Notes: generated by a model from the letters alone, not told the origin. A DNA stretch of 64,000 bases from Streptomyces daqingensis (GCF_014645895.1 NZ_BMMP01000008.1:124001-188000), one strand, 5' to 3'. Shown: positions 40,915 to 49,945, counted from the stretch's first letter. Program-made: numbers and translations.

Positions 40915-41700
40915 ATGAGCACGGACGGGGGCGCGGTCGCAGCCGCGGCAGAGCCGGAGTCGGGAAGCGGCAACGGCGGCGCGCGGACCGCACGCGTGCC
41001 CAAGTACTACCGGCTCAAGCGGCATCTGCTCGAGATGACGGAGACCATGCCGCCCGGTACGCCCGTCCCTCCGGAGCGCACGCTGGCCACGGAGTTCGAC
41101 ACCTCGCGCACGACCGTCCGGCAGGCCCTGCAGGAACTCGTCGTCGAGGGGCGGCTGGAGCGCATCCAGGGCAAGGGCACGTTCGTCGCGAAGCCCAAGG
41201 TCTCCCAGGCGCTGCAACTCACCTCCTACACCGAGGACATGCGCGCCCAAGGCCTGGAACCGACCTCCCAGCTGCTCGACATCGGCTATGTCACCGCCGA
41301 CGACCGCCTCGCCGCCGCGCTCGACATACCGTCGGGCGGACGCGTACTGCGCATCGAACGGCTGCGGCTCGCGAGCGGCGAGCCGATGGCCATCGAGACC
41401 ACGCACCTCTCGCAGCGGCGCTTCCCCGCCCTGCGCCGCAGCCTCGTGAAGTACACCTCGCTCTACACGGCCCTCGCCGAGGTGTACGGCATCCACCTCG
41501 CGGAGGCGGAGGAGACCATCGAGACCTCGCTCGCCACCCCGCGGGAGGCCGGACTGCTGGGGACGGACGTGGGGCTGCCGATGCTGATGCTCTCCCGGCA
41601 CTCCGTGGACACGGAGGGTGAGCCCGTGGAGTGGGTCCGCTCGGTGTACCGCGGCGACCGGTACAAGTTCGTCGCCAACCTGCAGCGGCCACAGGACTGA
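40915..41700 (+). CDS. dasR: GntR/HutC-family repressor DasR
   Basis: Global aminosugar regulator of 261 aa. The winged helix spans residues 28-95 ([25 protein letters not shown]), and the UTRA effector domain spans about 110-255. From literature memory, glucosamine-6-phosphate and N-acetylglucosamine-6-phosphate release DasR from dre sites, controlling chitin use, development and antibiotic production. The start ATG 40915, with GGGGAG upstream, gives a Ser/Gly/Ala-rich N-terminus; the longer frame is unsupported. Target sites are visible between dasA and dasR and before the kinase gene at 32428-33924. Confidence 0.95.
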   Translation: MSTDGGAVAAAAEPESGSGNGGARTARVPKYYRLKRHLLEMTETMPPGTPVPPERTLATEFDTSRTTVRQALQELVVEGRLERIQGKGTFVAKPKVSQALQLTSYTEDMRAQGLEPTSQLLDIGYVTADDRLAAALDIPSGGRVLRIERLRLASGEPMAIETTHLSQRRFPALRRSLVKYTSLYTALAEVYGIHLAEAEETIETSLATPREAGLLGTDVGLPMLMLSRHSVDTEGEPVEWVRSVYRGDRYKFVANLQRPQD

Positions 41701-41945
41701 CTCGGCACCCGGCCGCCCGGCCGGGGCTCCTCCGGCGGGAGCGCGTCCCCGCACGGCGGCGACCGTCACACAGGGCCCCGACGGGCCCGGGGCGCATCCC
41801 CTGCCCCATGAGGGGGCGCCCCCGCCGCCGCGTGAAACAAAAGGTGCTGTTCCGTTATCCGTGCAGGTAGTGACGGGGACCGAGCCGTTCGTTTAGATTT
41901 CCTGCGCGTCTCGACAGGACATGAACCGACGGACGGAGCACCGGC

Positions 41946-42215
41946 ATGCCAGCGCCACCCGAACCACCAGAGAACGAGCCGCCCGTCGTCACGCCGACGC
42001 GGGTCGTCATCGGGCTGTGCCTGCTCATACCGTTCGTCGCGATGCTGTGGGTCGGGTCCTACGCGCGGCTCGAACCCACCTTCATCGGGCTGCCCTTCTT
42101 CTACTGGTACCAGATGCTCTGGGTGCCGGTGTCCGCGGTGCTGACCATGATCGCGTACCGGCTCGTCAAGCGTGAGAACGCCAAGCGGCGCGCGGCACGA
42201 GGGGGTGACGCGTGA
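41946..42215 (+). CDS. DUF3311 small membrane protein
   Basis: Protein of 89 aa with two predicted helices (VIGLCLLIPFVAMLWVG and LWVPVSAVLTMIAYRLV) and a basic tail. DUF3311 proteins are regularly encoded just before SSS-family symporters and are thought to be an accessory subunit. Its stop overlaps the symporter start (GTGATG at 42212). A 245-nt promoter region separates it from dasR; nothing else is recognisable there. Confidence 0.9.
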   Translation: MPAPPEPPENEPPVVTPTRVVIGLCLLIPFVAMLWVGSYARLEPTFIGLPFFYWYQMLWVPVSAVLTMIAYRLVKRENAKRRAARGGDA

Positions 42216-43834
42216 TGGGCGGAGTGAACGTCACCGCGCTGGTGGTCTTCGTCTTCTTCTTCGTCCTCGTCACCGCCATGGGCTTTCTCGCTGCCCGCTG
42301 GCGCAAGGCGGAGAACAGCAACAGCCTCGACGAATGGGGCCTGGGCGGCCGGAGCTTCGGCACCTGGGTCACCTGGTTCCTGCTCGGCGGCGACCTCTAC
42401 ACGGCTTACACGTTCGTGGCGGTCCCGGCGGCCATCTACGCGGCGGGAGCGGCCGGCTTCTTCGCCGTCCCGTACACGATCCTCGTCTACCCCCTGATCT
42501 TCACGTTCCTGCCGCGGCTCTGGTCGGTCTCGCACCGCCACGGCTACGTGACGACCTCCGACTTCGTGCGCGGACGGTTCGGCTCCAAGGGGCTCTCGCT
42601 GGCCGTCGCGGTCACCGGCATCCTCGCCACGATGCCGTACATCGCGCTGCAACTGGTGGGCATCCAGGCCGTCCTGGACGTCATGGGCGTCGGCGGCAGC
42701 GAGTCGACGCACTGGTTCCTCAAGGACCTGCCGCTGCTGATCGCCTTCGGCGTGCTGGCGGCCTACACCTACTCCTCGGGACTGCGCGCTCCCGCGCTGA
42801 TCGCGTTCGTCAAGGACACGCTCATCTACATCGTCATCGCGGTGGCGATCATCTACATCCCCATCAAGCTCGGGGGCTTCGACGACATCTTCGCCAAGGC
42901 CGGCGAGGCGTTCTCGCAGACCAACCCGGCGACGGGCAAGCCGAGGGGCGAACTGTTCAGCGGCCCCAACAACCAGTGGGCGTACGCCACCCTGGCGTTC
43001 GGGTCGGCGCTGGCGCTGTTCATGTATCCCCACTCGATCACGGCGACGCTCTCCAGCGGCAGCCGCAACGTGATCCGCAGGAACACCACGATCCTGCCGC
43101 TGTACTCGCTGATGCTCGGCCTGCTGGCGCTGCTCGGGTTCATGGCGATCGCCGCCGGGATCAAGCTCAAGAACGGGCAGCTCGCGATCCCGCAGCTCTT
43201 CGAGAACATGTTCCCGGACTGGTTCGCGGGCGTCGCTTTCGCGGCCATCGGCATCGGCGCGCTCGTACCGGCGGCGATCATGTCGATCGCGGCGGCGAAC
43301 CTCTTCACGCGGAACATCTACAAGGACTTCATCCGGCCGGACGCGACACCCGCGCAGGAGACGTCGGTCTCTAAGGTCGTCTCGCTCCTGGTGAAGGTCG
43401 GTGCGCTGGTCTTCGTCCTGGGCATGGACAAGACGGTGGCGATCAACTTCCAGCTTCTCGGGGGCATCTGGATCCTCCAGACGTTCCCCGCGCTGGTGGG
43501 AGGCCTCTTCACCCGCTGGTTCCACCGCTGGGCGCTGCTCGGCGGCTGGGCCGTCGGCATGATCTACGGAACGGTGACGGCGTACAACGTCTCGTCCCCC
43601 GTCCAGAAGCACTTCGGCGGTTCCAACGAGATCATCCCGGGCATCGGGCAGATGGGCTACATCGGCCTGACCGCCTTCGTGCTGAACGCGGTGGTGACCA
43701 TCGTCCTGACCCTCGTGCTGCGGGCCGCGAAGGCGCCCGACGGCGTCGACGAGACGCACCCCTCCGACTACACGGCGGACGCCGGAGACCCGGGCGTCAA
43801 GGAGGAGTTGCCCGCCCCGACGGCGGCGCCCTGA
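42212..43834 (+). CDS. Sodium:solute symporter (SSS family), monocarboxylate type
   Basis: Membrane protein of 540 aa with about thirteen predicted helices. The family signature appears in the GLGGRSFGTWVTWFLLGGDLYTAY region (shown in parts) and in SATLSSGSRNVIRRNT-like text near residue 290. The proximity of DUF3311 and the sequence resemble the MctP/YidK-like carboxylate and pyruvate/acetate symporters. The GTG start overlaps the DUF3311 stop. Substrate is inferred as a small organic acid, not proven. A 13-bp hairpin follows. Confidence 0.87.
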   Translation: MMGGVNVTALVVFVFFFVLVTAMGFLAARWRKAENSNSLDEWGLGGRSFGTWVTWFLLGGDLYTAYTFVAVPAAIYAAGAAGFFAVPYTILVYPLIFTFLPRLWSVSHRHGYVTTSDFVRGRFGSKGLSLAVAVTGILATMPYIALQLVGIQAVLDVMGVGGSESTHWFLKDLPLLIAFGVLAAYTYSSGLRAPALIAFVKDTLIYIVIAVAIIYIPIKLGGFDDIFAKAGEAFSQTNPATGKPRGELFSGPNNQWAYATLAFGSALALFMYPHSITATLSSGSRNVIRRNTTILPLYSLMLGLLALLGFMAIAAGIKLKNGQLAIPQLFENMFPDWFAGVAFAAIGIGALVPAAIMSIAAANLFTRNIYKDFIRPDATPAQETSVSKVVSLLVKVGALVFVLGMDKTVAINFQLLGGIWILQTFPALVGGLFTRWFHRWALLGGWAVGMIYGTVTAYNVSSPVQKHFGGSNEIIPGIGQMGYIGLTAFVLNAVVTIVLTLVLRAAKAPDGVDETHPSDYTADAGDPGVKEELPAPTAAP

Positions 43835-43863
43835 GCCTCCGGGCACCGCTGATCACACCGGGA

Positions 43864-43900
43864 CCGCAGCCCGCCGGCAGCCACTGTCGGCGGGCTGCGG
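43864..43900 (+). terminator. 13-bp terminator hairpin after the symporter
   Basis: CCGCAGCCCGCCG at 43864-43876 is exactly complementary to 43888-43900, around an 11-nt loop, 29 nt past the stop. Confidence 0.8.
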
Positions 43901-43912
43901 CATGCTCGTCAT

Positions 43913-44425
43913 ATGGACATCACGATCAGAGCCGTACTCAACCGCGAGGTGGAAGAGGTCGGTGAACTCACCGCGCAGGCGTACCTCCAGGACGACCTGC
44001 TCGATTCCGGCGAGTCGGACGCGTACCTGTCCGTCCTGCGCGACGCCCGGCACCGCGCCGCCCACGCCGAGGTACTGGTCGCCGCCGACTCCGGCTCCGG
44101 AGCGCTGCTGGGCACCGTGACCTACGCGGGCGACGGCGGCGAGTACGCGGAGATCGCGCGGCCGGGCGAGGGAGAGTTCCGGATGCTGGCCGTACGCGCC
44201 GAGGGCCGCAACCGCGGCATCGGCGAGGCCATGGTCCGGGCCTGCGCCGACAGGGCGCGCGCGAGCCGGCTGGAACGCCTGGTCCTCTCCAGCCACCCGG
44301 CGATGCACGCAGCGCACCGCCTCTACGGGCGGCTGGGGTTCGTCCGCACTTCCGGCAGGGACTGGGAACCGCATCCGGAGCTGTACCCCGGCCTGCGCCT
44401 GATCACGTTCGCCCTGGACCTGTGA
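43913..44425 (+). CDS. GNAT N-acetyltransferase
   Basis: Acetyltransferase of 170 aa. The acetyl-CoA loop is R-N-R-G-I-G within AEGRNRGIGEAMVRACADRA, and the strand/helix VLSSHPAMHAAHRLYGRLGF follows, typical of RimI-like GNAT enzymes. The ATG starts 12 nt after the symporter hairpin without a Shine-Dalgarno, so it may be leaderless; CATGCT at 43901-43906 is a possible -10. The substrate is unknown. Confidence 0.83.
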   Translation: MDITIRAVLNREVEEVGELTAQAYLQDDLLDSGESDAYLSVLRDARHRAAHAEVLVAADSGSGALLGTVTYAGDGGEYAEIARPGEGEFRMLAVRAEGRNRGIGEAMVRACADRARASRLERLVLSSHPAMHAAHRLYGRLGFVRTSGRDWEPHPELYPGLRLITFALDL

Positions 44426-44462
44426 CGCGCGACCAGGCATCAGCCCAAGCCACCGCCGGGTA

Positions 44463-44504
44463 CTAGATGTAGGGCCTGCTCGCGAAGCGCGCCACAACAT
44501 GTAT
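44463..44504 (+). promoter_or_regulatory. Putative tandem NrdR boxes
   Basis: CTAGATGTAG at 44463-44472 fits the C-w-A-n-A-T-n-T-w-G core of the NrdR box. CAACATGTAT at 44495-44504 fits all but the last base. The offset is 32 bp, three helical turns, as in known NrdR operators. A TATGCT -10-like element at 44502-44507 overlaps the second box. Confidence 0.6.
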
Positions 44505-44507
44505 GCT

Positions 44508-44665
44508 CGTCCCCGCTGCCGCACAGGGGAATCCGGTGCAAGTCCGGAACTGTCCCGCAACGGTGTGCGATGTGCTGTCTCCTGCCTTCGGGCCGTCGGC
44601 AGCACATCGCGAGTCCGAATGCCTGTCCGGCTGCTTCGAAGACGTCCGGGTCCCGAGGGATGGGC
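44508..44665 (+). ncRNA. Cobalamin (adenosylcobalamin) riboswitch
   Basis: The 5' B12 box lies at 44528-44564: GGAATCCGGTGCAAGTCCGG, then ACTGTCCCGCAACGGTG. The second conserved block GAGTCCGAATGCCTGTCC follows at 44611-44628. The family binds adenosylcobalamin and here should switch off nrdAB when B12, needed for the class II enzyme, is available. The ends are approximate. The expression platform is at 44711-44767. Confidence 0.93.
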
Positions 44666-44729
44666 CGGTGGACGCTGCGTGGCGTGCCCTGAGCTGACGG
44701 CGTGACGCCCGTACGCGCCTGCCGCGTAC

Positions 44730-44767
44730 CTCCCTCGAGATCCTCGTCGTACCACCGAGCGAGGGAG
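44730..44767 (+). promoter_or_regulatory. Shine-Dalgarno-sequestering hairpin of nrdA
   Basis: CTCCCTCG at 44730-44737 is exactly complementary to CGAGGGAG at 44760-44767, which contains the nrdA ribosome binding site. A second hairpin, GTACGCG (44711-44717)/CGCGTAC (44723-44729), abuts it. This looks like a translational expression platform for the riboswitch. Confidence 0.7.
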
Positions 44768-44777
44768 AGCCCGTCCC

Positions 44778-47249
44778 GTGACCATCGCACCCGCCGGCCC
44801 GGATGCCCCAGCCGGCACCGCCGGTCCCGAACGTCCGCACACACCGGAAACCGCGCTGCTGCGCACCCTCACCGAACTCGCCGCGGATCTGCCCGGCACG
44901 GACCCGGAGCGGATCGCCGCCGCCGCGCTGCGGGGACGCCGGAAGGGCGGCAGCCAGGCCGAGTTGCGCGGACTGGCGATGGAGGAGGCCGCCGGCCTCA
45001 TCGGCGAGGAACCCGCGTACTCGCGGCTCGCCTCCCGGCTGCTGACCCTGGCCGTGCGGGAGGAGGCCGCGGCGCAGGGCTGCGTGTCCTTCTCCGCGTC
45101 CGTCGCCACCGGCCACCGGGAGGGCCTGATCTCCGACCGCACGGCCGCGTTCGTGCGGGCCCACTCCGGCCGGCTGGACGCCCTGGCCGACCGGGCCTCG
45201 GCGGACGGCGCGGACGACCGGTTCGGCTACTTCGGCCTGCGGACGGTGTACTCGCGCTACCTGCTGCGTCACCCCGTGAACCGTCAAGTGATCGAGACGG
45301 CACAGCACTTCTTCCTGCGCGTGGCGTGCGGACTGGCCGCCGACGAGTCGGAGGAGGCCGTCGACGAGGTGGCGGAGCTGTACCGGCTGACCAGTTCGCT
45401 GGCCTACCTGCCCTCCTCCCCCACGCTCTTCAACTCGGGCACCAGGCACGCCCAGATGTCGTCCTGCTACCTGCTGGACTCGCCGCTGGACCAGCTCGAC
45501 TCGATCTACCAGCGCTACCAGGAGGTGGCCCGCCTCTCGAAGCACGCCGGGGGCATCGGCCTCTCCTACTCCCGTATCCGCGCACGCGGTTCACTCATCC
45601 GGGGGACGAACGGGCACTCCGGCGGCATCGTCCCCTTCCTGCGGACCCTCGACGCCTCCGTCGCCGCCGTCAACCAGGGCGGCCGGCGCAAGGGCGCCGC
45701 CTGCGTCTACCTCGAGACCTGGCACGCCGACGTCGAGGAGTTCCTCGAACTGCGCGACAACACCGGCGAGGACGCCCGCCGCACCCACAACCTCAACCTC
45801 GCCCACTGGATCCCCGACGAGTTCATGCGGCGGGTCGAGGCGGACGGGCAGTGGTCGCTCTTCTCCCCCTCGGAGACGCCCGAACTCGTTGACCTGTGGG
45901 GCGAGGAGTTCGACGCCGCGTACCGGAAGGCCGAGGCGGAGGAGCGCTTCGAGCGGCAGGTGCCGGCCCGGCAGCTGTACGCGCGGATGATGCGCACACT
46001 CGCCCAGACCGGCAACGGCTGGATGACCTTCAAGGACACCGCCAACCGGACCGCGAACCAGACGGCCGAACCGGGCGGCATCGTCCACTCGTCGAACCTC
46101 TGCACCGAGATCCTGGAAGTCACCGAAGACTCCGAGACGGCCGTGTGCAACCTGGGCTCCGTCAACCTCGCCGCGCATCTCACCCCCGGGGGCGCGGACG
46201 GTGAGACCGCCTGGACCGTGGACTGGGAGCGCCTGGACGCCACTGTCCGTACGGCCGTGACCTTCCTCGACCGCGTCGTCGACATCAACTTCTATCCGAC
46301 CGAGCAGGCCGGCCGCTCCAACTCCCGCTGGCGCCCCGTCGGTCTGGGCCTGATGGGGCTCCAGGACGTCTTCTTCCGCATGCGGCTGCCGTTCGACTCC
46401 GACGAGGCCCGCGAGCTCTCGGCACGCATCTCCGAGCGGATCATGCTCACGGCGTACGAGACCAGTGCGGAGCTCGCCGAACGCCACGGTCCGCACCCCG
46501 CCTGGGAACAGACGCGCACCGCTCGCGGCGTGCTGCACCCCGATCACTACCCGGAGGCGCAGAAGGGGTCCGCGTGGCCGGAGCGCTGGGCCGCGCTGCG
46601 CACCCGTATCGCGGGGACGGGGATGCGCAACTCCCTGCTGCTGGCCGTCGCCCCCACGGCCACCATCGCGGCGATCGCCGGCGTGTACGAGTGCATCGAG
46701 CCGCAGGTCTCCAACCTCTTCAAGCGGGAGACCCTCAGCGGCGAGTTCCTGCAGGTGAACGCGTATCTCGTGGAGGTGCTGAAGCGGCTCGGCCTGTGGG
46801 ACGAGCGTGCCCGCGAGGCGCTGCGCGAGTCGAACGGCTCCGTGCAGGACATGCGGCAGCTGCCCGACGAGGTCCGTTCGCTGTACCGGACGGCGTGGGA
46901 GCTGCCCCAGCGCGCCCTCATCGACATGGCCGCCGCCCGCACCCCGTACATCGACCAGGGCCAGTCGCTGAACCTCTTCATGGCGGCGCCCACGATCAAC
47001 AAGCTCAGCTCGATGTACGCCTACGCCTGGAAGCGCGGCATCAAGACCACGTACTACCTGCGGTCGCGTCCGGCGACGCGCATCGCCCGCGCCGCGGGCT
47101 CCGCGGCCGGCTCCCGGCTGCCCGTCCCGCGGACGGAACCGGCCGTGCCGGACACGGCGGAGACCGGCGCCGCCGGCCCCCGCACGGCGGCGGAGGAAGC
47201 CGCCGCCTGCTCCCTCGAGAACCCCGAGACCTGCGAGGCCTGCCAGTGA
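44778..47249 (+). CDS. nrdA: Class Ia ribonucleoside-diphosphate reductase, large subunit
   Basis: Catalytic subunit of 823 aa that reduces ribonucleotides to deoxyribonucleotides. An ATP-cone-like region occupies the first 100 residues. Active-site residues are C230 (QMSSCYL), N440, C442 and E444 (SNLCTE), and C457 (AVCNLGSVNL). The mobile C-terminal redox pair C819/C822 lies in CEACQ. The start is GTG 44778; GAGGGAG lies ten nt upstream inside the riboswitch-controlled stem. It overlaps nrdB by GTGA. In Streptomyces this oxygen-dependent enzyme backs up the B12-dependent NrdJ. Confidence 0.95.
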   Translation: MTIAPAGPDAPAGTAGPERPHTPETALLRTLTELAADLPGTDPERIAAAALRGRRKGGSQAELRGLAMEEAAGLIGEEPAYSRLASRLLTLAVREEAAAQGCVSFSASVATGHREGLISDRTAAFVRAHSGRLDALADRASADGADDRFGYFGLRTVYSRYLLRHPVNRQVIETAQHFFLRVACGLAADESEEAVDEVAELYRLTSSLAYLPSSPTLFNSGTRHAQMSSCYLLDSPLDQLDSIYQRYQEVARLSKHAGGIGLSYSRIRARGSLIRGTNGHSGGIVPFLRTLDASVAAVNQGGRRKGAACVYLETWHADVEEFLELRDNTGEDARRTHNLNLAHWIPDEFMRRVEADGQWSLFSPSETPELVDLWGEEFDAAYRKAEAEERFERQVPARQLYARMMRTLAQTGNGWMTFKDTANRTANQTAEPGGIVHSSNLCTEILEVTEDSETAVCNLGSVNLAAHLTPGGADGETAWTVDWERLDATVRTAVTFLDRVVDINFYPTEQAGRSNSRWRPVGLGLMGLQDVFFRMRLPFDSDEARELSARISERIMLTAYETSAELAERHGPHPAWEQTRTARGVLHPDHYPEAQKGSAWPERWAALRTRIAGTGMRNSLLLAVAPTATIAAIAGVYECIEPQVSNLFKRETLSGEFLQVNAYLVEVLKRLGLWDERAREALRESNGSVQDMRQLPDEVRSLYRTAWELPQRALIDMAAARTPYIDQGQSLNLFMAAPTINKLSSMYAYAWKRGIKTTYYLRSRPATRIARAAGSAAGSRLPVPRTEPAVPDTAETGAAGPRTAAEEAAACSLENPETCEACQ

Positions 47250-48307
47250 CCACCGACAACGCGAACGCCTCCGCCCCCGGCGCCCGGCGCGCGAACCTTC
47301 TCGACCCCGGGTTCGAACTGACGCTGCGGCCCATGCGCTACCCGCTCTTCTACGACCGCTACCGCGACGCCATCAAGAACACCTGGACCGTGGAGGAGGT
47401 GGATCTCCACTCGGACGTCGCCGACCTCGCCAAGCTCTCCCCCGGCGAGCAGCACATGATCGGCCGGCTCGTCGCCTTCTTCGCGACGGGTGACTCGATC
47501 GTGGCCAACAACCTCGTGCTGTCCCTGTACAAGCACATCAACTCCCCCGAGGCGCGGCTGTACCTCTCGCGGCAGCTGTTCGAGGAGGCGGTGCACGTCC
47601 AGTTCTATCTGACGCTGCTGGACACGTACTTGCCCGACGTCGACGAGCGGGCGGAGGCCTTCGCGGCCGTCGAGAACATCCCGTCCATCAGGGAGAAGGC
47701 GCAGTTCTGCTTCCGCTGGATGGCCGCCCTGGAAGGCGGCGAGGGCGCGGAACGCATCGACGAGCTGCGGAGCAGGTCCGACCGCAGGAAGTTCCTGCTG
47801 AACCTGATCTGCTTCGCCGCCTGCATCGAGGGGCTGTTCTTCTACGGCGCGTTCACCTACGTCTACTGGTTCCGCTCGCGGGGACTGCTGCACGGCCTGG
47901 CCACGGGCACCAACTGGGTCTTCCGCGACGAGTCGATGCACATGTCCTTCGCCTTCGACGTCGTCGACACCGTTCGCGAGGAGGAGCCCGAACTCTTCGA
48001 CGCGGAGCTGGAGAAGGAGGTCACGGCGATGCTGGACGAGGCCGTCGAGGCGGAGCTCCAGTTCGCCCGCGACCTGTGCGGCGACGGGCTGCCGGGCATG
48101 AACACCGCGTCCATGGAGGAGTATCTGCGGGCGGTCGCCGACCAGCGGCTGCTGCGGCTGGGCTTCCCGGCCCGCTACGGGGCGAGCAACCCCTTCTCGT
48201 TCATGGAGCTGCAGAACGTGCAGGAACTGACCAACTTCTTCGAGCGGCGCGCCTCGGCGTACCAGGTCGCCGTGGAGGGGTCGGTCTCCTTCGACGACGA
48301 GTTCTGA
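47246..48307 (+). CDS. nrdB: Class Ia ribonucleoside-diphosphate reductase, small (radical) subunit
   Basis: Diiron/tyrosyl radical subunit of 353 aa. First-sphere residues include D83, then E114-x2-H117 (FEEAVHVQFY) with the radical Tyr at 121, later E in ACIEGLFF, and E/H in FRDESMHMSF. The spacing E114/H117/Y121 matches the E. coli arrangement, so a class Ia rather than Ic (Phe) type. The GTG start overlaps the nrdA stop. A 13-bp hairpin follows the stop. No nrdS-like regulator follows, unlike the arrangement reported for S. coelicolor. Confidence 0.95.
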   Translation: MTTDNANASAPGARRANLLDPGFELTLRPMRYPLFYDRYRDAIKNTWTVEEVDLHSDVADLAKLSPGEQHMIGRLVAFFATGDSIVANNLVLSLYKHINSPEARLYLSRQLFEEAVHVQFYLTLLDTYLPDVDERAEAFAAVENIPSIREKAQFCFRWMAALEGGEGAERIDELRSRSDRRKFLLNLICFAACIEGLFFYGAFTYVYWFRSRGLLHGLATGTNWVFRDESMHMSFAFDVVDTVREEEPELFDAELEKEVTAMLDEAVEAELQFARDLCGDGLPGMNTASMEEYLRAVADQRLLRLGFPARYGASNPFSFMELQNVQELTNFFERRASAYQVAVEGSVSFDDEF

Positions 48308-48341
48308 ACCGTCCGCACGCGGAGGGGACTTCGTGCATGCG

Positions 48342-48372
48342 GAGGGGGCCGCGCTTCCCGCGCGGCCCCCTC
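48342..48372. terminator. 13-bp terminator after nrdB
   Basis: GAGGGGGCCGCGC at 48342-48354 is complementary to 48360-48372 with a 5-nt loop, between the convergent nrdB and secreted-protein genes. Confidence 0.85.
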
Positions 48373-48402
48373 TTCATGCTCCGGGTCGCCGGCTGTCCGG
48401 GG

Positions 48403-48933
48403 TCAGCCCTTGCCGCCCTTGAAGCAGCCACCGCAGTTGTGGAACGTCACGTCCCAGTGGTTGCTCTCGTCGAAGTAGATGTTCCCCGAGCCGGACTGCC
48501 ACTTGTTTCCACCGATGGAGGTGAAGGTGTTCTTGATGTAGCTGGTCAGGCAGCTCGACATCGAGAAGTCCAGCTTGTAGCCGTTCCAGTGGCTGTACGT
48601 GCCGTCCGCGTGGCCCGTCTCGGTGCCGCCGGTGACGGTCAGCGCGCAGCCGCTGGCGCCCTTCAGCGTGATGGCGCCGTCGATCGTCGCCGAGTTGACC
48701 TGCTCCAGCGAGGTGCAGTTCGGCTTGTTGCGGTCCGAGCAGCCGCCGCTGGAGGTGACGGCGATGCCGGCGCCGTCCAGCTTGGCCTTGGCCGCGGAGT
48801 GGCTCATCTTCGCGAGGGCACCGGTGTCCTTGGGCTCCGCGGTCGTGGCCTCGGCGACGTACGCCGTGGAGAAGATGGCGAGCGCCATCGCCGAAGCGCC
48901 GACAGTCGCTCGCAGCGCGATCTTTCTGTTCAT
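48403..48933 (-). CDS. Secreted protein with LAS-type metallopeptidase motifs
   Basis: Exported protein of 176 aa with a Sec signal peptide of about 29 residues (cleavage near AEA-T). The mature part contains TGGTETGHADGTYSHWNGYK, in which H115 and D122 fit the zinc motif H-x6-D, and near the C-terminus H159 and H165 in HWDVTFH fit the second motif. Six cysteines suggest disulfides. These signatures recall LAS (lysostaphin/D-Ala-D-Ala) peptidases, so a peptidoglycan endo- or carboxypeptidase is plausible. It has no obvious substrate-binding module. It shares orientation with the M15 peptidase gene 44 nt upstream. Confidence 0.72.
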   Translation of the reverse strand: MNRKIALRATVGASAMALAIFSTAYVAEATTAEPKDTGALAKMSHSAAKAKLDGAGIAVTSSGGCSDRNKPNCTSLEQVNSATIDGAITLKGASGCALTVTGGTETGHADGTYSHWNGYKLDFSMSSCLTSYIKNTFTSIGGNKWQSGSGNIYFDESNHWDVTFHNCGGCFKGGKG

Positions 48934-48977
48934 GGGGGGTTGGGTCCTTCCTGCAATGAAGAGGAGCGGATGGGGTT

Positions 48978-49730
48978 TCAGGAGACGCCGCAGTTCGGGG
49001 CGTTCCAGAACTTGTCGGACCGGTGCGCCACGTGGGTGTGGTCGTCGTGGTCGGGGAAGCCCGGGCCGAGGATCTCGAAGAAGCCGCGGTTGGTCGCTTC
49101 CTTGGCGAGGGTGCACAGCGAGTGGGGCGAGACACCGAGGTCGGCGGCGTCACCGAAGAGGTGACGGCTCGTGGCGGAGCCGCCGGCCTGGTCGTTGCAC
49201 GCCTTGGAGCGGAAACCGCTGGTGACCCTGATCGGCTGGTCGCCCAGCGCGTGACGCAGGGCTTCGAGCTTCCACATGGTGCGCAGAGCGTTCGCCTTGG
49301 CCTCCGCCGCGCTGACGGCTCCGCCGCTCCAGTCGGAGTTGCAGTTGTTCAGCTCGGCGTAGTCGAAGTGCACCGGCGTGCAGTCGTCGTCCTGGAGGTC
49401 GACGATCTTCTGCAGCGTGGCCTCGTTGGCGACGCCGTCCGCCCCCAGCCCGTACGCCTGCTGGAAACGGGTCACGGCGGCCTTCGTCGCGGGTCCGAAC
49501 TGCCCGTCGACGTCGAGTACCGCACCGCTCTCGGCGTATCCGGAGATCCTGACCTGCAGCTGGGTCACGTCGTCGCCGGAAGCGCCTTCGGAGAGGGCGC
49601 GGTCCCAGGTGAAACACCCGTCGGCTGCCTTGATCTGCGGGCCGGTGCTCGCGCTGGCAACGGAACCCACGAGGACGGCTGCCGCGACCATGACAAGTGC
49701 CAGCACGGTCCTGACCGTACTTCTGGGCAT
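48978..49730 (-). CDS. Secreted peptidoglycan-binding M15 peptidase (D,D-carboxypeptidase type)
   Basis: Exported protein of 250 aa. Residues 1-28 are a signal peptide; residues about 45-115 are a peptidoglycan-binding domain (DVDGQFGPATKAAVTRFQ). The C-terminal half is an M15-like LAS domain with zinc ligands H190 (TSRHLFGD), D197 (H-x6-D) and H233 (DHTHV). This domain order matches the Streptomyces albus G zinc D-Ala-D-Ala carboxypeptidase. The start ATG 49730 has GGAGG seven nt upstream. It probably trims or remodels cell-wall peptides together with its neighbour. Confidence 0.87.
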   Translation of the reverse strand: MPRSTVRTVLALVMVAAAVLVGSVASASTGPQIKAADGCFTWDRALSEGASGDDVTQLQVRISGYAESGAVLDVDGQFGPATKAAVTRFQQAYGLGADGVANEATLQKIVDLQDDDCTPVHFDYAELNNCNSDWSGGAVSAAEAKANALRTMWKLEALRHALGDQPIRVTSGFRSKACNDQAGGSATSRHLFGDAADLGVSPHSLCTLAKEATNRGFFEILGPGFPDHDDHTHVAHRSDKFWNAPNCGVS

Positions 49731-49765
49731 ACGTATGCCTCCATTAGTGAGGGGAGCAACACCAG

Positions 49766-49794
49766 AGCCTGTCGTGACATGGAGAGTGCGTCAA
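49766..49794 (-). promoter_or_regulatory. Candidate promoter of the peptidase operon
   Basis: On the minus strand TTGACG (49794-49789) is followed 17 nt later by CAGGCT (49771-49766), a plausible housekeeping promoter 36 nt upstream of the peptidase start. The 215-nt gap has no other clear feature. Confidence 0.5.
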
Positions 49795-49945
49795 CAAGTG
49801 ACAGGAAATGCCAATGGACGAGGCCACTGAATCCGGTGCTCCACAGCAGAAAACCGCCGCCCGACGCGGATGCGAAGGGCGGCGGCCGACTGCCGTGCGG
49901 TGAGAGGCGGGAGCCGCGGCGGCGGCCCGAACCCCCGCTCGCCGC

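Noticed and set aside
44528..44555. GGAAT-N18 sequence in the nrdA leader as a SigR promoter
   Set aside because: The -10 triplet is TGT, not GTT, and the sequence is explained by the riboswitch aptamer.
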